NCBI GenBank assembly: GCA_903864315.1
Contig: CAIPFK010000152.1
Span: 124,001 to 188,000 of the forward strand
Direction: 5' to 3'
Source: an uncultured Burkholderiales bacterium
GTDB taxonomy: Bacteria > Pseudomonadota > Gammaproteobacteria > Burkholderiales > Burkholderiaceae_C
DNA length: 64,000 nt
Under the pieces are notes generated by a model, which was given only the letters and a program-made list of their open reading frames with translations, made no database searches and was not told the DNA's origin. The position numbers and the translations under genes are program-made. How positions within the stretch are numbered: the first letter of the stretch is position 1; every line of letters begins with the position of its first letter. Positions 37,747 to 44,508 of this stretch are shown piece by piece.

Positions 37747-37784
37747 AAAGGCGTCTGAGCTATCAAAATAACTCAGACGCCTTT
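37747..37784 (-). terminator. rpsO-pnp intergenic stem-loop
   Basis: A perfect 13-bp stem, AAAGGCGTCTGAG at 37747-37759 and its complement at 37772-37784, with a 12-base loop. Read on the minus strand, the stem ends CCTTT soon after the rpsO stop. It corresponds in position to the E. coli t1 attenuator between rpsO and pnp, allowing partial read-through. Confidence 0.75.
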
Positions 37785-37799
37785 GTCAAAAATTCTCAA

Positions 37800-38063
37800 T
37801 TATTTGCGCAAGCCCAATTTCGCAATCAAAGCAGCGTAGCGGCCCAAGTCCTTGGATTTTAAATAATCCAACAACTTACGGCGACGGCTCACCATGCGAA
37901 GCAAACCACGGCGACCGTGGTGATCTTTGGCGTGTGTTTTGAAGTGAGGGGTCAACTCGTTGATGCGAGCGGTCAAGAGTGCAACTTGCACTTCTGGGCT
38001 ACCAGTGTCATTGGCTGAACGAGCATTTTGCGCAACAACTTGCGCTGTGGTATTTAAATCCAT
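37800..38063 (-). CDS. rpsO: 30S ribosomal protein S15
   Basis: 87-aa helical protein binding 16S rRNA early in 30S assembly. [50 protein letters not shown] (read in parts) is the complete S15 signature. An AGGAA lies just upstream of the ATG. The promoter at 38159-38187 gives a leader of about 90 bases containing a small hairpin. Confidence 0.98.
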   Translation of the reverse strand: MDLNTTAQVVAQNARSANDTGSPEVQVALLTARINELTPHFKTHAKDHHGRRGLLRMVSRRRKLLDYLKSKDLGRYAALIAKLGLRK

Positions 38064-38133
38064 TTCCTGTTTCCCTGTAAAGGTTGATCAAACTTGCGCA
38101 ATCCCATGGAAAGACGGAACGCGTGCACTATCA

Positions 38134-38146
38134 CCCCACGTTGGGG
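38134..38146 (-). promoter_or_regulatory. Small hairpin in the rpsO leader
   Basis: CCCCA (38134-38138), loop CGT, TGGGG (38142-38146), located a few bases after the predicted transcription start. S15 binds its own mRNA leader in several bacteria with unrelated structures; a role here is only possible. Confidence 0.3.
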
Positions 38147-38158
38147 CAAAGCCTTTGG

Positions 38159-38187
38159 ATTATAAGGCAAAAACTGCTGGCAGGCAA
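38159..38187 (-). promoter_or_regulatory. rpsO promoter (sigma-70 type)
   Basis: On the minus strand TTGCCT (38187-38182) is 17 bases from a perfect TATAAT (38164-38159). The predicted start is near 38152. Confidence 0.8.
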
Positions 38188-38543
38188 CTCAACAGCAATA
38201 CTGAACAAAAAGCCAGTTCTACTCAAAGCCACTGGGGTGCGTGCGGCCAGTCTGCTCAGGCTTGACTCAGAGCGCGTCGTTTTACCTTGATTGAATTGCT
38301 GTGCTGAAGATTGAGGTTGGCTTGGCGTTTGGACGACCATGGAAAGTCTTGGCTTGAACTCGAATCGAAAGAGAATTCAACCGCCAAGCTCAAACGGTCA
38401 AACTCAAAGAAAAAAGCAAGCCCAAAAGAAGACTTCAAACACCAGCAACAAGCCAGGGGTGGCGGCCATGAGGCCGCGAACATTGGGCTCATGCAGATCA
38501 ATTTCAAGGGCTCAGAAAAAAAATATAGTTTTGCTCAAAACCC

Positions 38544-38571
38544 CTTGTTTTATAAGGCCTGCGCTCCATCT
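38544..38571 (+). promoter_or_regulatory. Candidate sigma-32 heat-shock promoter
   Basis: CTTGTTT at 38544-38550 and CTCCATCT at 38564-38571 are 13 bases apart. The heat-shock consensus is CTTGAAA, 13-17 bases, CCCCATNT. It lies 63 bases upstream of the Hsp20 start codon. Confidence 0.5.
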
Positions 38572-38633
38572 GTGAAACATACAGCAGCCAAACATTGACT
38601 GTATTTTCAATCAACAACCTATCGGAGTAACAA

Positions 38634-39008
38634 ATGATTTTCACCCCCATCAACACCGCCATTGCGCAAGCACAACGCCGCCCTTCCGTTCAAGCATTTG
38701 AGCGATTTTTGGGTGACGTGGTCAAGACTGCTGGCGCTCACACGCAATTCAAAGAGCATGAGCTTGGCTATCTATTGCAAATCGATGTCCCTGGTGTCGC
38801 CAAGGAGCATTTGCTAATCAAAGTGGAGGATCAAGTGGTGCGTCTTGAGACCAGCCCTGAGGCCGCCCGCAAATACAACCTGAGCTATGAGTTGCCTGTC
38901 GCCATAGACCCCACCAGCAGCCAAGCCAAACTAGAGTTGGGCGTCTTGAGCCTCGAGTTGAGCAAAAGAAAGCCTGTGGACCGGGCCGCCATTTTGAACA
39001 TCCAATAA
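38634..39008 (+). CDS. Hsp20/alpha-crystallin family small heat-shock protein
   Basis: 124-aa small heat-shock protein, expected to hold unfolding proteins without ATP. The alpha-crystallin domain runs from about 37 to 112: YLLQIDVPGVAKEHLLIKVEDQVVRLET, then RKYNLSYELPVAIDP and the KLELGVLSLELSK end strand that replaces the usual A.l.nGvL.v..pK. The C terminus ILNIQ may serve as the I-x-I/V docking motif. It is compact compared with IbpA (137 aa). GGAG precedes the ATG at good spacing, and a sigma-32-like promoter and a terminator bracket it as a single gene. Confidence 0.85.
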   Translation: MIFTPINTAIAQAQRRPSVQAFERFLGDVVKTAGAHTQFKEHELGYLLQIDVPGVAKEHLLIKVEDQVVRLETSPEAARKYNLSYELPVAIDPTSSQAKLELGVLSLELSKRKPVDRAAILNIQ

Positions 39009-39074
39009 GGGGGTGCCTTGGCGCCAGGGTGCCAAGTCATCAAGGCTTCACCAATCAATGCAAATGCGGGAACT

Positions 39075-39102
39075 GGGCGGCGTCAATGCCGCCCTTCTTT
39101 TT
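39075..39102 (+). terminator. Intrinsic terminator after hsp20
   Basis: GGGCGGC (39075-39081), loop GTCAAT, GCCGCCC (39088-39094), then TTCTTTTT. It also lies just beyond the 3' end of the minus-strand tsaD. Confidence 0.9.
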
Positions 39103-39155
39103 GGGTATCGCTCACCGCTGAACATGGCCAACAACTCCGATCAACACAAACCAGT

Positions 39156-40235
39156 TCACTGAAGGACCTCGGCCAGACTCCAGCGAGGCAATACTTCAAA
39201 CCCATAGTCTTTGGTGCCGTGCTCAATGCCGTACTGCACTCGCATTGCGGCTGCCAGTGCAATCATGGCACCATTGTCGGTGCACCACTCCAAAGGTGGG
39301 AAAAATACTTCGACTTTTTGTTTCTCACAAGCCACTTGCAAAGCAGCTCTCAGGAGTTGATTCGCTCCGACACCTCCAGCCACCACCAAACAACGGTCGC
39401 CAGTTTGCGCCAACGAAGCCATGGCTTTTTTAACCAACACCTCGACAATGGCCGCCTGCACACTGGCCGCCAAGTCTTCTCGGTGCGCCATCATCTGGTC
39501 ACCCAGCTTATTGACTTGTGTGAGCACCGAGGTTTTTAGGCCAGCAAAGGAGAAATCCAAGTCCTTGCTGTGAAGCAAGGGGCGGGGAAATGCGAATGCC
39601 TTGGGGTTGCCTTTCAACGCCAACTGCGACAAAGCGGCCCCACCGGGGTAATCCAAGCCCAGCAGTTTGGCAGATTTATCAAACGCTTCACCCGCAGCAT
39701 CGTCCACACTTTGACCCAACAGTTCGTAGTGCCCCATGCTCGATACCCGCATGAGCTGTGTGTGCCCCCCCGAGACCAGCAAACATACAAATGGGAAACT
39801 TGGTGGGTTGTCGCTCAAAAAGGGCGACAGCAAATGCCCCTCCAAGTGATGGATGCCTAGCAGTGGCTTATCCAGTGCCGCGGCCAAAGATGCCGCGACT
39901 CCGGCGCCAACGAGCAAGGCACCCGCCAGCCCAGGGCCTTTGGTGTAAGCGATCAAATCCAAGGACTCCATGGGCAGATTGGCCTGGGCCATGACTTCAT
40001 TCACCAAGGGCGTCATTCGCTGAATGTGATCTCTAGAGGCCAATTCAGGCACCACACCGCCGTAGGGTTGGTGCATGGCAATTTGGGTGTGCAATGCATG
40101 GGCTTTCAATGATGCCTGCATCTCAAAAGGCTTTAAGCAACTGAGCTCAATGCCAACTTGAGGCTGAATCGGCAAGAGTTGCACCAATGCCACGCCACTT
40201 TCATCACAGGAGGTTTCAATGCCAAGAATGTTCAT
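39156..40235 (-). CDS. tsaD: tRNA N6-adenosine threonylcarbamoyltransferase TsaD
   Basis: 359-aa ASKHA-fold enzyme that, with TsaB, TsaC and TsaE, makes t6A at position 37 of ANN-decoding tRNAs. The ATG at 40235 ([14 protein letters not shown]) is the family start. Metal ligands are [10 protein letters not shown] (about 109-118) and the C-terminal Asp in [21 protein letters not shown] is the nucleotide loop. It is divergent from nasT. Confidence 0.97.
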   Translation of the reverse strand: MNILGIETSCDESGVALVQLLPIQPQVGIELSCLKPFEMQASLKAHALHTQIAMHQPYGGVVPELASRDHIQRMTPLVNEVMAQANLPMESLDLIAYTKGPGLAGALLVGAGVAASLAAALDKPLLGIHHLEGHLLSPFLSDNPPSFPFVCLLVSGGHTQLMRVSSMGHYELLGQSVDDAAGEAFDKSAKLLGLDYPGGAALSQLALKGNPKAFAFPRPLLHSKDLDFSFAGLKTSVLTQVNKLGDQMMAHREDLAASVQAAIVEVLVKKAMASLAQTGDRCLVVAGGVGANQLLRAALQVACEKQKVEVFFPPLEWCTDNGAMIALAAAMRVQYGIEHGTKDYGFEVLPRWSLAEVLQ

Positions 40236-40286
40236 TTTTTGCGGGGTTTGGACTCGCGACAGGCCCATCGAAAAACCGCTGGGGGA

Positions 40287-40418
40287 AAAGCGCTCAAGGA
40301 TGGATCCAACAACGATTGCTTGAAGTCATTCTAAAGCGCAAGTCTGCGCCATCAAAAAGTCAGATCAACCGGGCATGATCTTTGCGCTTTGTATACTGCT
40401 ATGACGACCAAAGCGCAA
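40287..40418. repeat. Repeated AAAGCGC(AA) boxes and palindrome upstream of nasT
   Basis: AAAGCGC at 40287-40293, AAAGCGCAA at 40333-40341, its complement TTGCGCTTT at 40382-40390 and AAAGCGCAA again at 40410-40418. The last two form a perfect 10-bp inverted repeat (arms 40382-40391 and 40409-40418) that brackets a TATACT hexamer (40392-40397). The layout looks like operator sites around a promoter. Confidence 0.55.
40392..40397 (+). promoter_or_regulatory. Candidate nasT -10 element
   Basis: TATACT lies between the arms of the palindrome, 56 bases before the nasT ATG. The expected -35 position (CCGGGC) is poor, so an activator might be required or the true promoter lies elsewhere. Confidence 0.35.
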
Positions 40419-40453
40419 CGCGCTGGTCTTATTTCTGCAATCACCGAGGCAGC

Positions 40454-41080
40454 ATGCACCCCAATCTCAGAATCGTCGTTGTCGCACCCGACTTGGTTAC
40501 CGAAGACTCTCAAGATGAACACGCGGTGTCCCTGATCGAGAGATCCAAAACCCTGCGCATCGGTTTATTGGAAAACGGCTACAACTTGATCGCAACCTTG
40601 CCTGCCGATGTTTTTTTAGCAGAGCGCATTGCACAATTGCAACCCGATTTGATCATCGTGGACGCAGAAAGCGACGCTCGCGACGCGTTGGAGCACGTGG
40701 TCATGGCCACGCGCGACGAGCGACGCGCCATCGTGCTCTTCACTGATGATGAGGATACAAGCCATGTGAATGAAGCCGTGGCTGCGGGGGTGAGTGCTTA
40801 CATCGTCTCAGGCCTTTCACCGAGTCGCATCAAGCCGATCTTGGATGTTGCCATGGCGCGCTTTGAGCACGAACAACGCTTGCGCACCGAACTTTCACAC
40901 GCCCAAGAAGCGTTGGTGACGAAAAACGTGGTCGACCAAGCCAAGACACTGATCATGAAAAGACAAAAAATTTCGGAGCCCGAAGCCTACGCCAAAATAC
41001 GCAAAATCGCGATGAACAAAGGGCTCAAACTCGCCGATGTCTCACAACAAATCATCGACATGGCTGAACTTTGGCTTTGA
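40454..41080 (+). CDS. nasT: ANTAR-domain response regulator NasT
   Basis: 208-aa RNA-binding antiterminator that controls nitrate and nitrite assimilation genes. The ATG at 40454 follows GAGG; the upstream frame is non-coding. The receiver-like domain (1-135) keeps Asp70 (LIIVDAESD) at the phospho-acceptor position but lacks the usual N-terminal acidic pair and has an insertion around 15-35. The C-terminal ANTAR domain (about 148-205) has NVVDQAKTLIMKRQKISEPEAYAKIRKIAMNKGLKLADVSQQII (read in parts). In Azotobacter and Paracoccus NasT is held by the nitrate sensor NasS; no nasS is adjacent here. Its RNA target is the leader at 41318-41420. Confidence 0.92.
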   Translation: MHPNLRIVVVAPDLVTEDSQDEHAVSLIERSKTLRIGLLENGYNLIATLPADVFLAERIAQLQPDLIIVDAESDARDALEHVVMATRDERRAIVLFTDDEDTSHVNEAVAAGVSAYIVSGLSPSRIKPILDVAMARFEHEQRLRTELSHAQEALVTKNVVDQAKTLIMKRQKISEPEAYAKIRKIAMNKGLKLADVSQQIIDMAELWL

Positions 41081-41194
41081 TCATCACTGTCGACACTTGT
41101 GCAACGCACAAATATCGAGCAAGACGATGCACTCAATATCACCAAAACAGTGCATCCATCCCCATTTTGATTCCTGGCTTGATGGACCACCTCT

Positions 41195-41217
41195 TGTTGG
41201 AGTGATCAACTCCAACA
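41195..41217. repeat. Perfect 9-bp inverted repeat after nasT
   Basis: TGTTGGAGT (41195-41203), spacer GATCA, ACTCCAACA (41209-41217), followed by TATTTTTAATACTTTT. It could be the nasT terminator, or an operator just upstream of the nrt promoter. Confidence 0.6.
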
Positions 41218-41368
41218 TATTTTTAATACTTTTATATTATTTTTAATATTCATAGAACCGTTTGCTGCCCTTCAGGTCAGAAATCCACAACGGCATATTA
41301 ATTGCAATGCCAGTGTAAACCCTTAGCGGTTAGTGTTTGACCAACGAAGGTCAGATATCAGGGCAAAG

Positions 41369-41420
41369 ACGTCCAAGCCATCTGTGCGATGAACACAGTT
41401 GAGCCTGGACGTTTTTTTTT
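41369..41420 (+). terminator. Leader terminator upstream of nrtA
   Basis: ACGTCC (41369-41374) pairs with GGACGT (41407-41412); an inner CTGTG/CACAG stem closes the loop. A run of nine T ends at 41420. It lies 40 bases before the nrtA ATG and is the element controlled by NasT. Confidence 0.9.
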
Positions 41421-41459
41421 GTGTGTTTCGTTTTCAACTGTTTTAGAAAGAGAGCCGCC

Positions 41460-42704
41460 ATGACTCCATTTTCCCAACAATCGATGAGTCGCCGCACCGT
41501 ATTGCAAGCCGCCACGGTGGGTGCCATCGGAGTAGATCCCGCACTCAGGGCCGCCGTTTACGCACAAGGATCTGACAAACCGGAGAAAGAAGAAGTAAAA
41601 ATCGGATTCATCCCACTCACCGATTGCGCAAGCGTCGTGATGGCCTCGGTTTTGGGCTTTGATAAAAAATACGGCGTCAAAATCATCCCCACCAAAGAAT
41701 CGAGTTGGGCTGGCGTGCGTGACAAACTCATCACCGGAGAGCTTGACTGTGCACATGTGCTTTATGGGCTGATCTATGGCGTGCATTTAGGGATTGCCGG
41801 ACCCAAAAAAGACATGGCAACACTCATGACGATTAATCGCAATGGTCAAGCCATCACTTTGTCCAAAAAACTCGCCGATCAAGGTGCAGTGGATGGCGCG
41901 AGTTTGGGCAAATTGATGAACAAAGAAAAACGCGAATACACCTTCGCGCAAACTTTTCCAACAGGCACGCATGCGATGTGGCTGTATTACTGGCTCGCCA
42001 GTGTGGGCATCAACCCCATGAAAGACGCCAAAGTCATCACCGTGCCCCCACCACAAATGGTGGCCAATATGCGCGTGGGCAATATGGACGGCTACTGCGT
42101 GGGTGAGCCCTGGGGTCACCGGGCCATTGCTGACGGCATTGGCATCACGGCCATCACCACGCAAGACATCTGGAAGGATCATCCAGAAAAAGTCCTGGGC
42201 ACCACCGCAGAATTTGTGAGCAAGTACCCCAATACTGCACGCGCGGTGACGGCGGCCATTTTAGAAGCCAGCAAATGGATCGACGCGGGTTTACAAAACA
42301 AACTCAAAATGGCCGAAACCATTGCCGACAAATCGTATGTCAACACCAGCGTTGACGTGATCAATCAGCGCATTTTGGGGCGGTATCAAAACGGTTTGGG
42401 CAAGACCTGGGATGACCCCAACTACATGAAGTTTTATGACGATGGCGCGGTCAATTTCCCCTACCTCTCAGACGGCATGTGGTTTTTGACACAACAAAAG
42501 CGCTGGGGCCTCCTTAAAGACCATCCCGATTATTTGGCCACCGCCAAGCAAATCAACCGCATTGACTTGTACAAAGACGCGGCCTCGATCACCAAGACGC
42601 CGGTCCCCAAAGACGTGATGAGAACGAGCAAGCTCCTTGACGGCACCGTTTGGGACGGCAAAGACCCCAAGAAATACGCTGACAGTTTTGCTATTCACGC
42701 TTAA
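41460..42704 (+). CDS. nrtA: Nitrate ABC transporter, periplasmic binding protein NrtA
   Basis: 414-aa solute-binding protein of the NrtA/CmpA family. A twin-arginine signal is clear: SRRTVLQAATVGAIG (residues 10-24), so it is exported folded through Tat. EVKIGFIPLTDCASVVMAS (about 45-63) opens the binding domain, and KESSWAGVRDKL and GNMDGYCVGEPWG are ligand-loop stretches shared with nitrate-binding proteins. An ATG one frame start earlier (GTG at 41421) would overlap the terminator and is rejected. It delivers nitrate, perhaps nitrite, to NrtB/NrtC. Confidence 0.93.
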   Translation: MTPFSQQSMSRRTVLQAATVGAIGVDPALRAAVYAQGSDKPEKEEVKIGFIPLTDCASVVMASVLGFDKKYGVKIIPTKESSWAGVRDKLITGELDCAHVLYGLIYGVHLGIAGPKKDMATLMTINRNGQAITLSKKLADQGAVDGASLGKLMNKEKREYTFAQTFPTGTHAMWLYYWLASVGINPMKDAKVITVPPPQMVANMRVGNMDGYCVGEPWGHRAIADGIGITAITTQDIWKDHPEKVLGTTAEFVSKYPNTARAVTAAILEASKWIDAGLQNKLKMAETIADKSYVNTSVDVINQRILGRYQNGLGKTWDDPNYMKFYDDGAVNFPYLSDGMWFLTQQKRWGLLKDHPDYLATAKQINRIDLYKDAASITKTPVPKDVMRTSKLLDGTVWDGKDPKKYADSFAIHA

Positions 42705-42727
42705 TCACACCCGACAAAGGCTCCATC

Positions 42728-43603
42728 ATGGTGAGTGCAGTTTTTCATTCTCCGGCGTTGACCTCAACGACCAGCGAAGCAACCAGCGCCGCAAGCCTCA
42801 AGCAGCGGCAACAAAAAATGCGCCAACGCGCTTTTTTATTGACGTGGATCTCTCCACTCTTTGGTTTTGCGCTGCTGCTCGCGGTGTGGTCTTTGGTGGC
42901 ACTTAAAAGTGGCAACGCCTTTCCCACACCTTGGGAGACATTCAAACAAGCCTACGTCGTTTTCAGCGACCCGTTTTACAACAACGGCCCCAATGACCAA
43001 GGCATAGGATGGAATATCTACAGCTCACTCAAGCGTGTGGCCCTGGGCTTTGGCCTCGCGGCCTTGGTGGGCATTCCTGCAGGTTTTGTGATTGGTCGCT
43101 TTGAATGGGCCTCGCGCATGTTCAACCCTTTGATCAGCTTGCTGCGCCCCGTCTCCCCGTTGGCCTGGTTGCCCATTGGTTTACTGGTCTTCAAAGGTGC
43201 GAATCCAGCGGCCATTTGGACCATCTTCATTTGCTCAATCTGGCCCATGATCATCAATACCGCGGTAGGGGTGCAAAGGGTGCCCAGCGACTACATGAAT
43301 GTGGCCAGGGTGCTTAACCTCTCCGAGAGGAAGATCATGAGCGTGATTTTATTTCCCGCTGTGCTGCCTTACATGCTCACCGGGGTCAGGTTGTCAGTTG
43401 GCACCGCATGGCTCGTGATTGTGGCCGCCGAGATGCTCACAGGCGGGGTCGGCATTGGCTTTTGGGTTTGGGATGAGTGGAATAACCTGAACGTCAAAAA
43501 CATCATCATCGCCATCTTCATCATCGGCTTGGTGGGCTTGCTGCTGGAATACTTGTTGATCCGTTTGGCCCGAGCCTTCACCTTTGAAGACATCAAAGCT
43601 TGA
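42728..43603 (+). CDS. nrtB: Nitrate ABC transporter permease NrtB
   Basis: 291-aa inner-membrane permease with about six hydrophobic helices. The EAA loop, docking site for the ATPase, is in NVARVLNLSERKIMSVILFPAVLPY (about 194-218, read in parts). RPVSPLAWLPIGLLVF and GVRLSVGTAWLVIVAAEML are typical of the NrtB/SsuC/TauC group. It is 23 bases downstream of nrtA. The first 30 residues are polar, Ser/Ala/Gln-rich and cytoplasmic. Confidence 0.94.
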   Translation: MVSAVFHSPALTSTTSEATSAASLKQRQQKMRQRAFLLTWISPLFGFALLLAVWSLVALKSGNAFPTPWETFKQAYVVFSDPFYNNGPNDQGIGWNIYSSLKRVALGFGLAALVGIPAGFVIGRFEWASRMFNPLISLLRPVSPLAWLPIGLLVFKGANPAAIWTIFICSIWPMIINTAVGVQRVPSDYMNVARVLNLSERKIMSVILFPAVLPYMLTGVRLSVGTAWLVIVAAEMLTGGVGIGFWVWDEWNNLNVKNIIIAIFIIGLVGLLLEYLLIRLARAFTFEDIKA

Positions 43604-43627
43604 CACCTCTTTTGAGTGAGAAAACCC

Positions 43628-44458
43628 ATGCAAGACACCAGCAAATACTTAGAAATTGAAAACGTCTTACAGACCTTCCCCACCCCTCAGGGTGAGTTTG
43701 TGGCACTCAAAAACATCAACCTCACGGTTCAAAAAGGTGAGTTTGTAACGCTCATCGGGCATTCAGGGTGCGGCAAATCCACCCTGCTGAACTTGATCGC
43801 AGGACTCACCAAGCCGAGTGCAGGCACACTCATTTGCGCCAACAAGGAGATCACTGGACCTGGCCCAGAACGCGGCGTGGTATTTCAAAATCACTCATTG
43901 TTGCCTTGGCTCACTTGCTTTGAGAACGTCTTCCTCGCCGTTGAACGGGTCTTTGGTCCACCCAGCAAAAAAGTGGGCAAAGAGCCTGAGAGCAAAGCCT
44001 CATTGATTCAAAGAACACATTGCGCGCTGGAAATGGTCGGGCTTACTCACGCTGCTCAAAAAAGACCTGGCGAGATTTCTGGCGGCATGAAGCAACGCGT
44101 TGGCATTGCTCGCGCGCTCTCCATGGAGCCACAAGTGCTGCTGCTCGATGAACCCTTTGGCGCCTTGGATGCATTGACACGCGCCAAACTGCAAGATGAG
44201 CTCTTGAGCATTGTTGCCCAAACCCAGAGCACTGTGGTCATGGTGACCCATGACGTGGACGAAGCCGTTCTCTTGTCCGACAAAATTGTGATGCTCACCA
44301 ATGGGCCCGCCGCCACGATTGGCGAAGTCCTGAGCGTTGAATTGGAGCACCCCAGGTCCAGAGTGAGCTTGGCACAAAACACCCAATACCAAGAGTATCG
44401 AAAAGCGGTGATTGAATTTTTGTACACCCGCCAGCAACATGTCGAAAAAATGGCTTGA
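43628..44458 (+). CDS. nrtC: Nitrate ABC transporter ATP-binding protein
   Basis: 276-aa ABC ATPase. Walker A is GHSGCGKSTLL (about 45-55), the signature is ISGGMKQRVGIARAL (about 148-162) and Walker B is VLLLDEPFGALD, followed by the switch His in VTHDVDEA. It lacks the C-terminal NrtA-like domain of cyanobacterial NrtC, so it is closer to NrtD/NasD; the symbol is by position. The ATG at 43628 is preferred over a GTG four codons upstream. Confidence 0.93.
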   Translation: MQDTSKYLEIENVLQTFPTPQGEFVALKNINLTVQKGEFVTLIGHSGCGKSTLLNLIAGLTKPSAGTLICANKEITGPGPERGVVFQNHSLLPWLTCFENVFLAVERVFGPPSKKVGKEPESKASLIQRTHCALEMVGLTHAAQKRPGEISGGMKQRVGIARALSMEPQVLLLDEPFGALDALTRAKLQDELLSIVAQTQSTVVMVTHDVDEAVLLSDKIVMLTNGPAATIGEVLSVELEHPRSRVSLAQNTQYQEYRKAVIEFLYTRQQHVEKMA

Positions 44459-44508
44459 CATTCACCCATCGAGAACTTCGTCGTCACCTCTTCCCAATAC
44501 AAAACACC

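Larger units (their letters stand above)
38064..38633. other. rpsO-hsp20 intergenic region
   Basis: It holds the minus-strand rpsO promoter and leader (38064-38187), then about 350 bases without a convincing gene, including a small GCGGCC-ATGA-GGCCGC hairpin near 38461-38476 and an A-rich stretch at 38390-38450, and finally the heat-shock-like promoter at 38544-38571. The plus-strand reading frames here lack any recognisable protein character. Confidence 0.5.
41081..41459 (+). promoter_or_regulatory. nasT-nrtA intergenic region with ANTAR-type antitermination leader
   Basis: It holds, in order, an inverted repeat (41195-41217), a very AT-rich stretch (41218-41252) that probably contains the operon promoter, two short hairpins and a strong terminator. 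The second hairpin, stem TTTGACC/GGTCAGA (41336-41355), has the hexaloop AACGAA, with A1 and G4 as in the published ANTAR-target RNA. The first, AACC-CTTAGC-GGTT (41318-41331), also has six loop bases but not A1/G4. NasT binding should prevent the terminator that follows. Confidence 0.7.

Noticed and set aside
38339-38575. 78-codon Lys/Arg/Ser-rich frame between rpsO and hsp20
   Set aside because: No ribosome-binding site and composition driven by an A-rich stretch; it also runs over the heat-shock-like promoter.
41240-41270. Possible sigma-54 promoter before the nrt leader
   Set aside because: The GC of a -12 element (TTTGCT) is present but the required GG at -24 is missing (AG instead).
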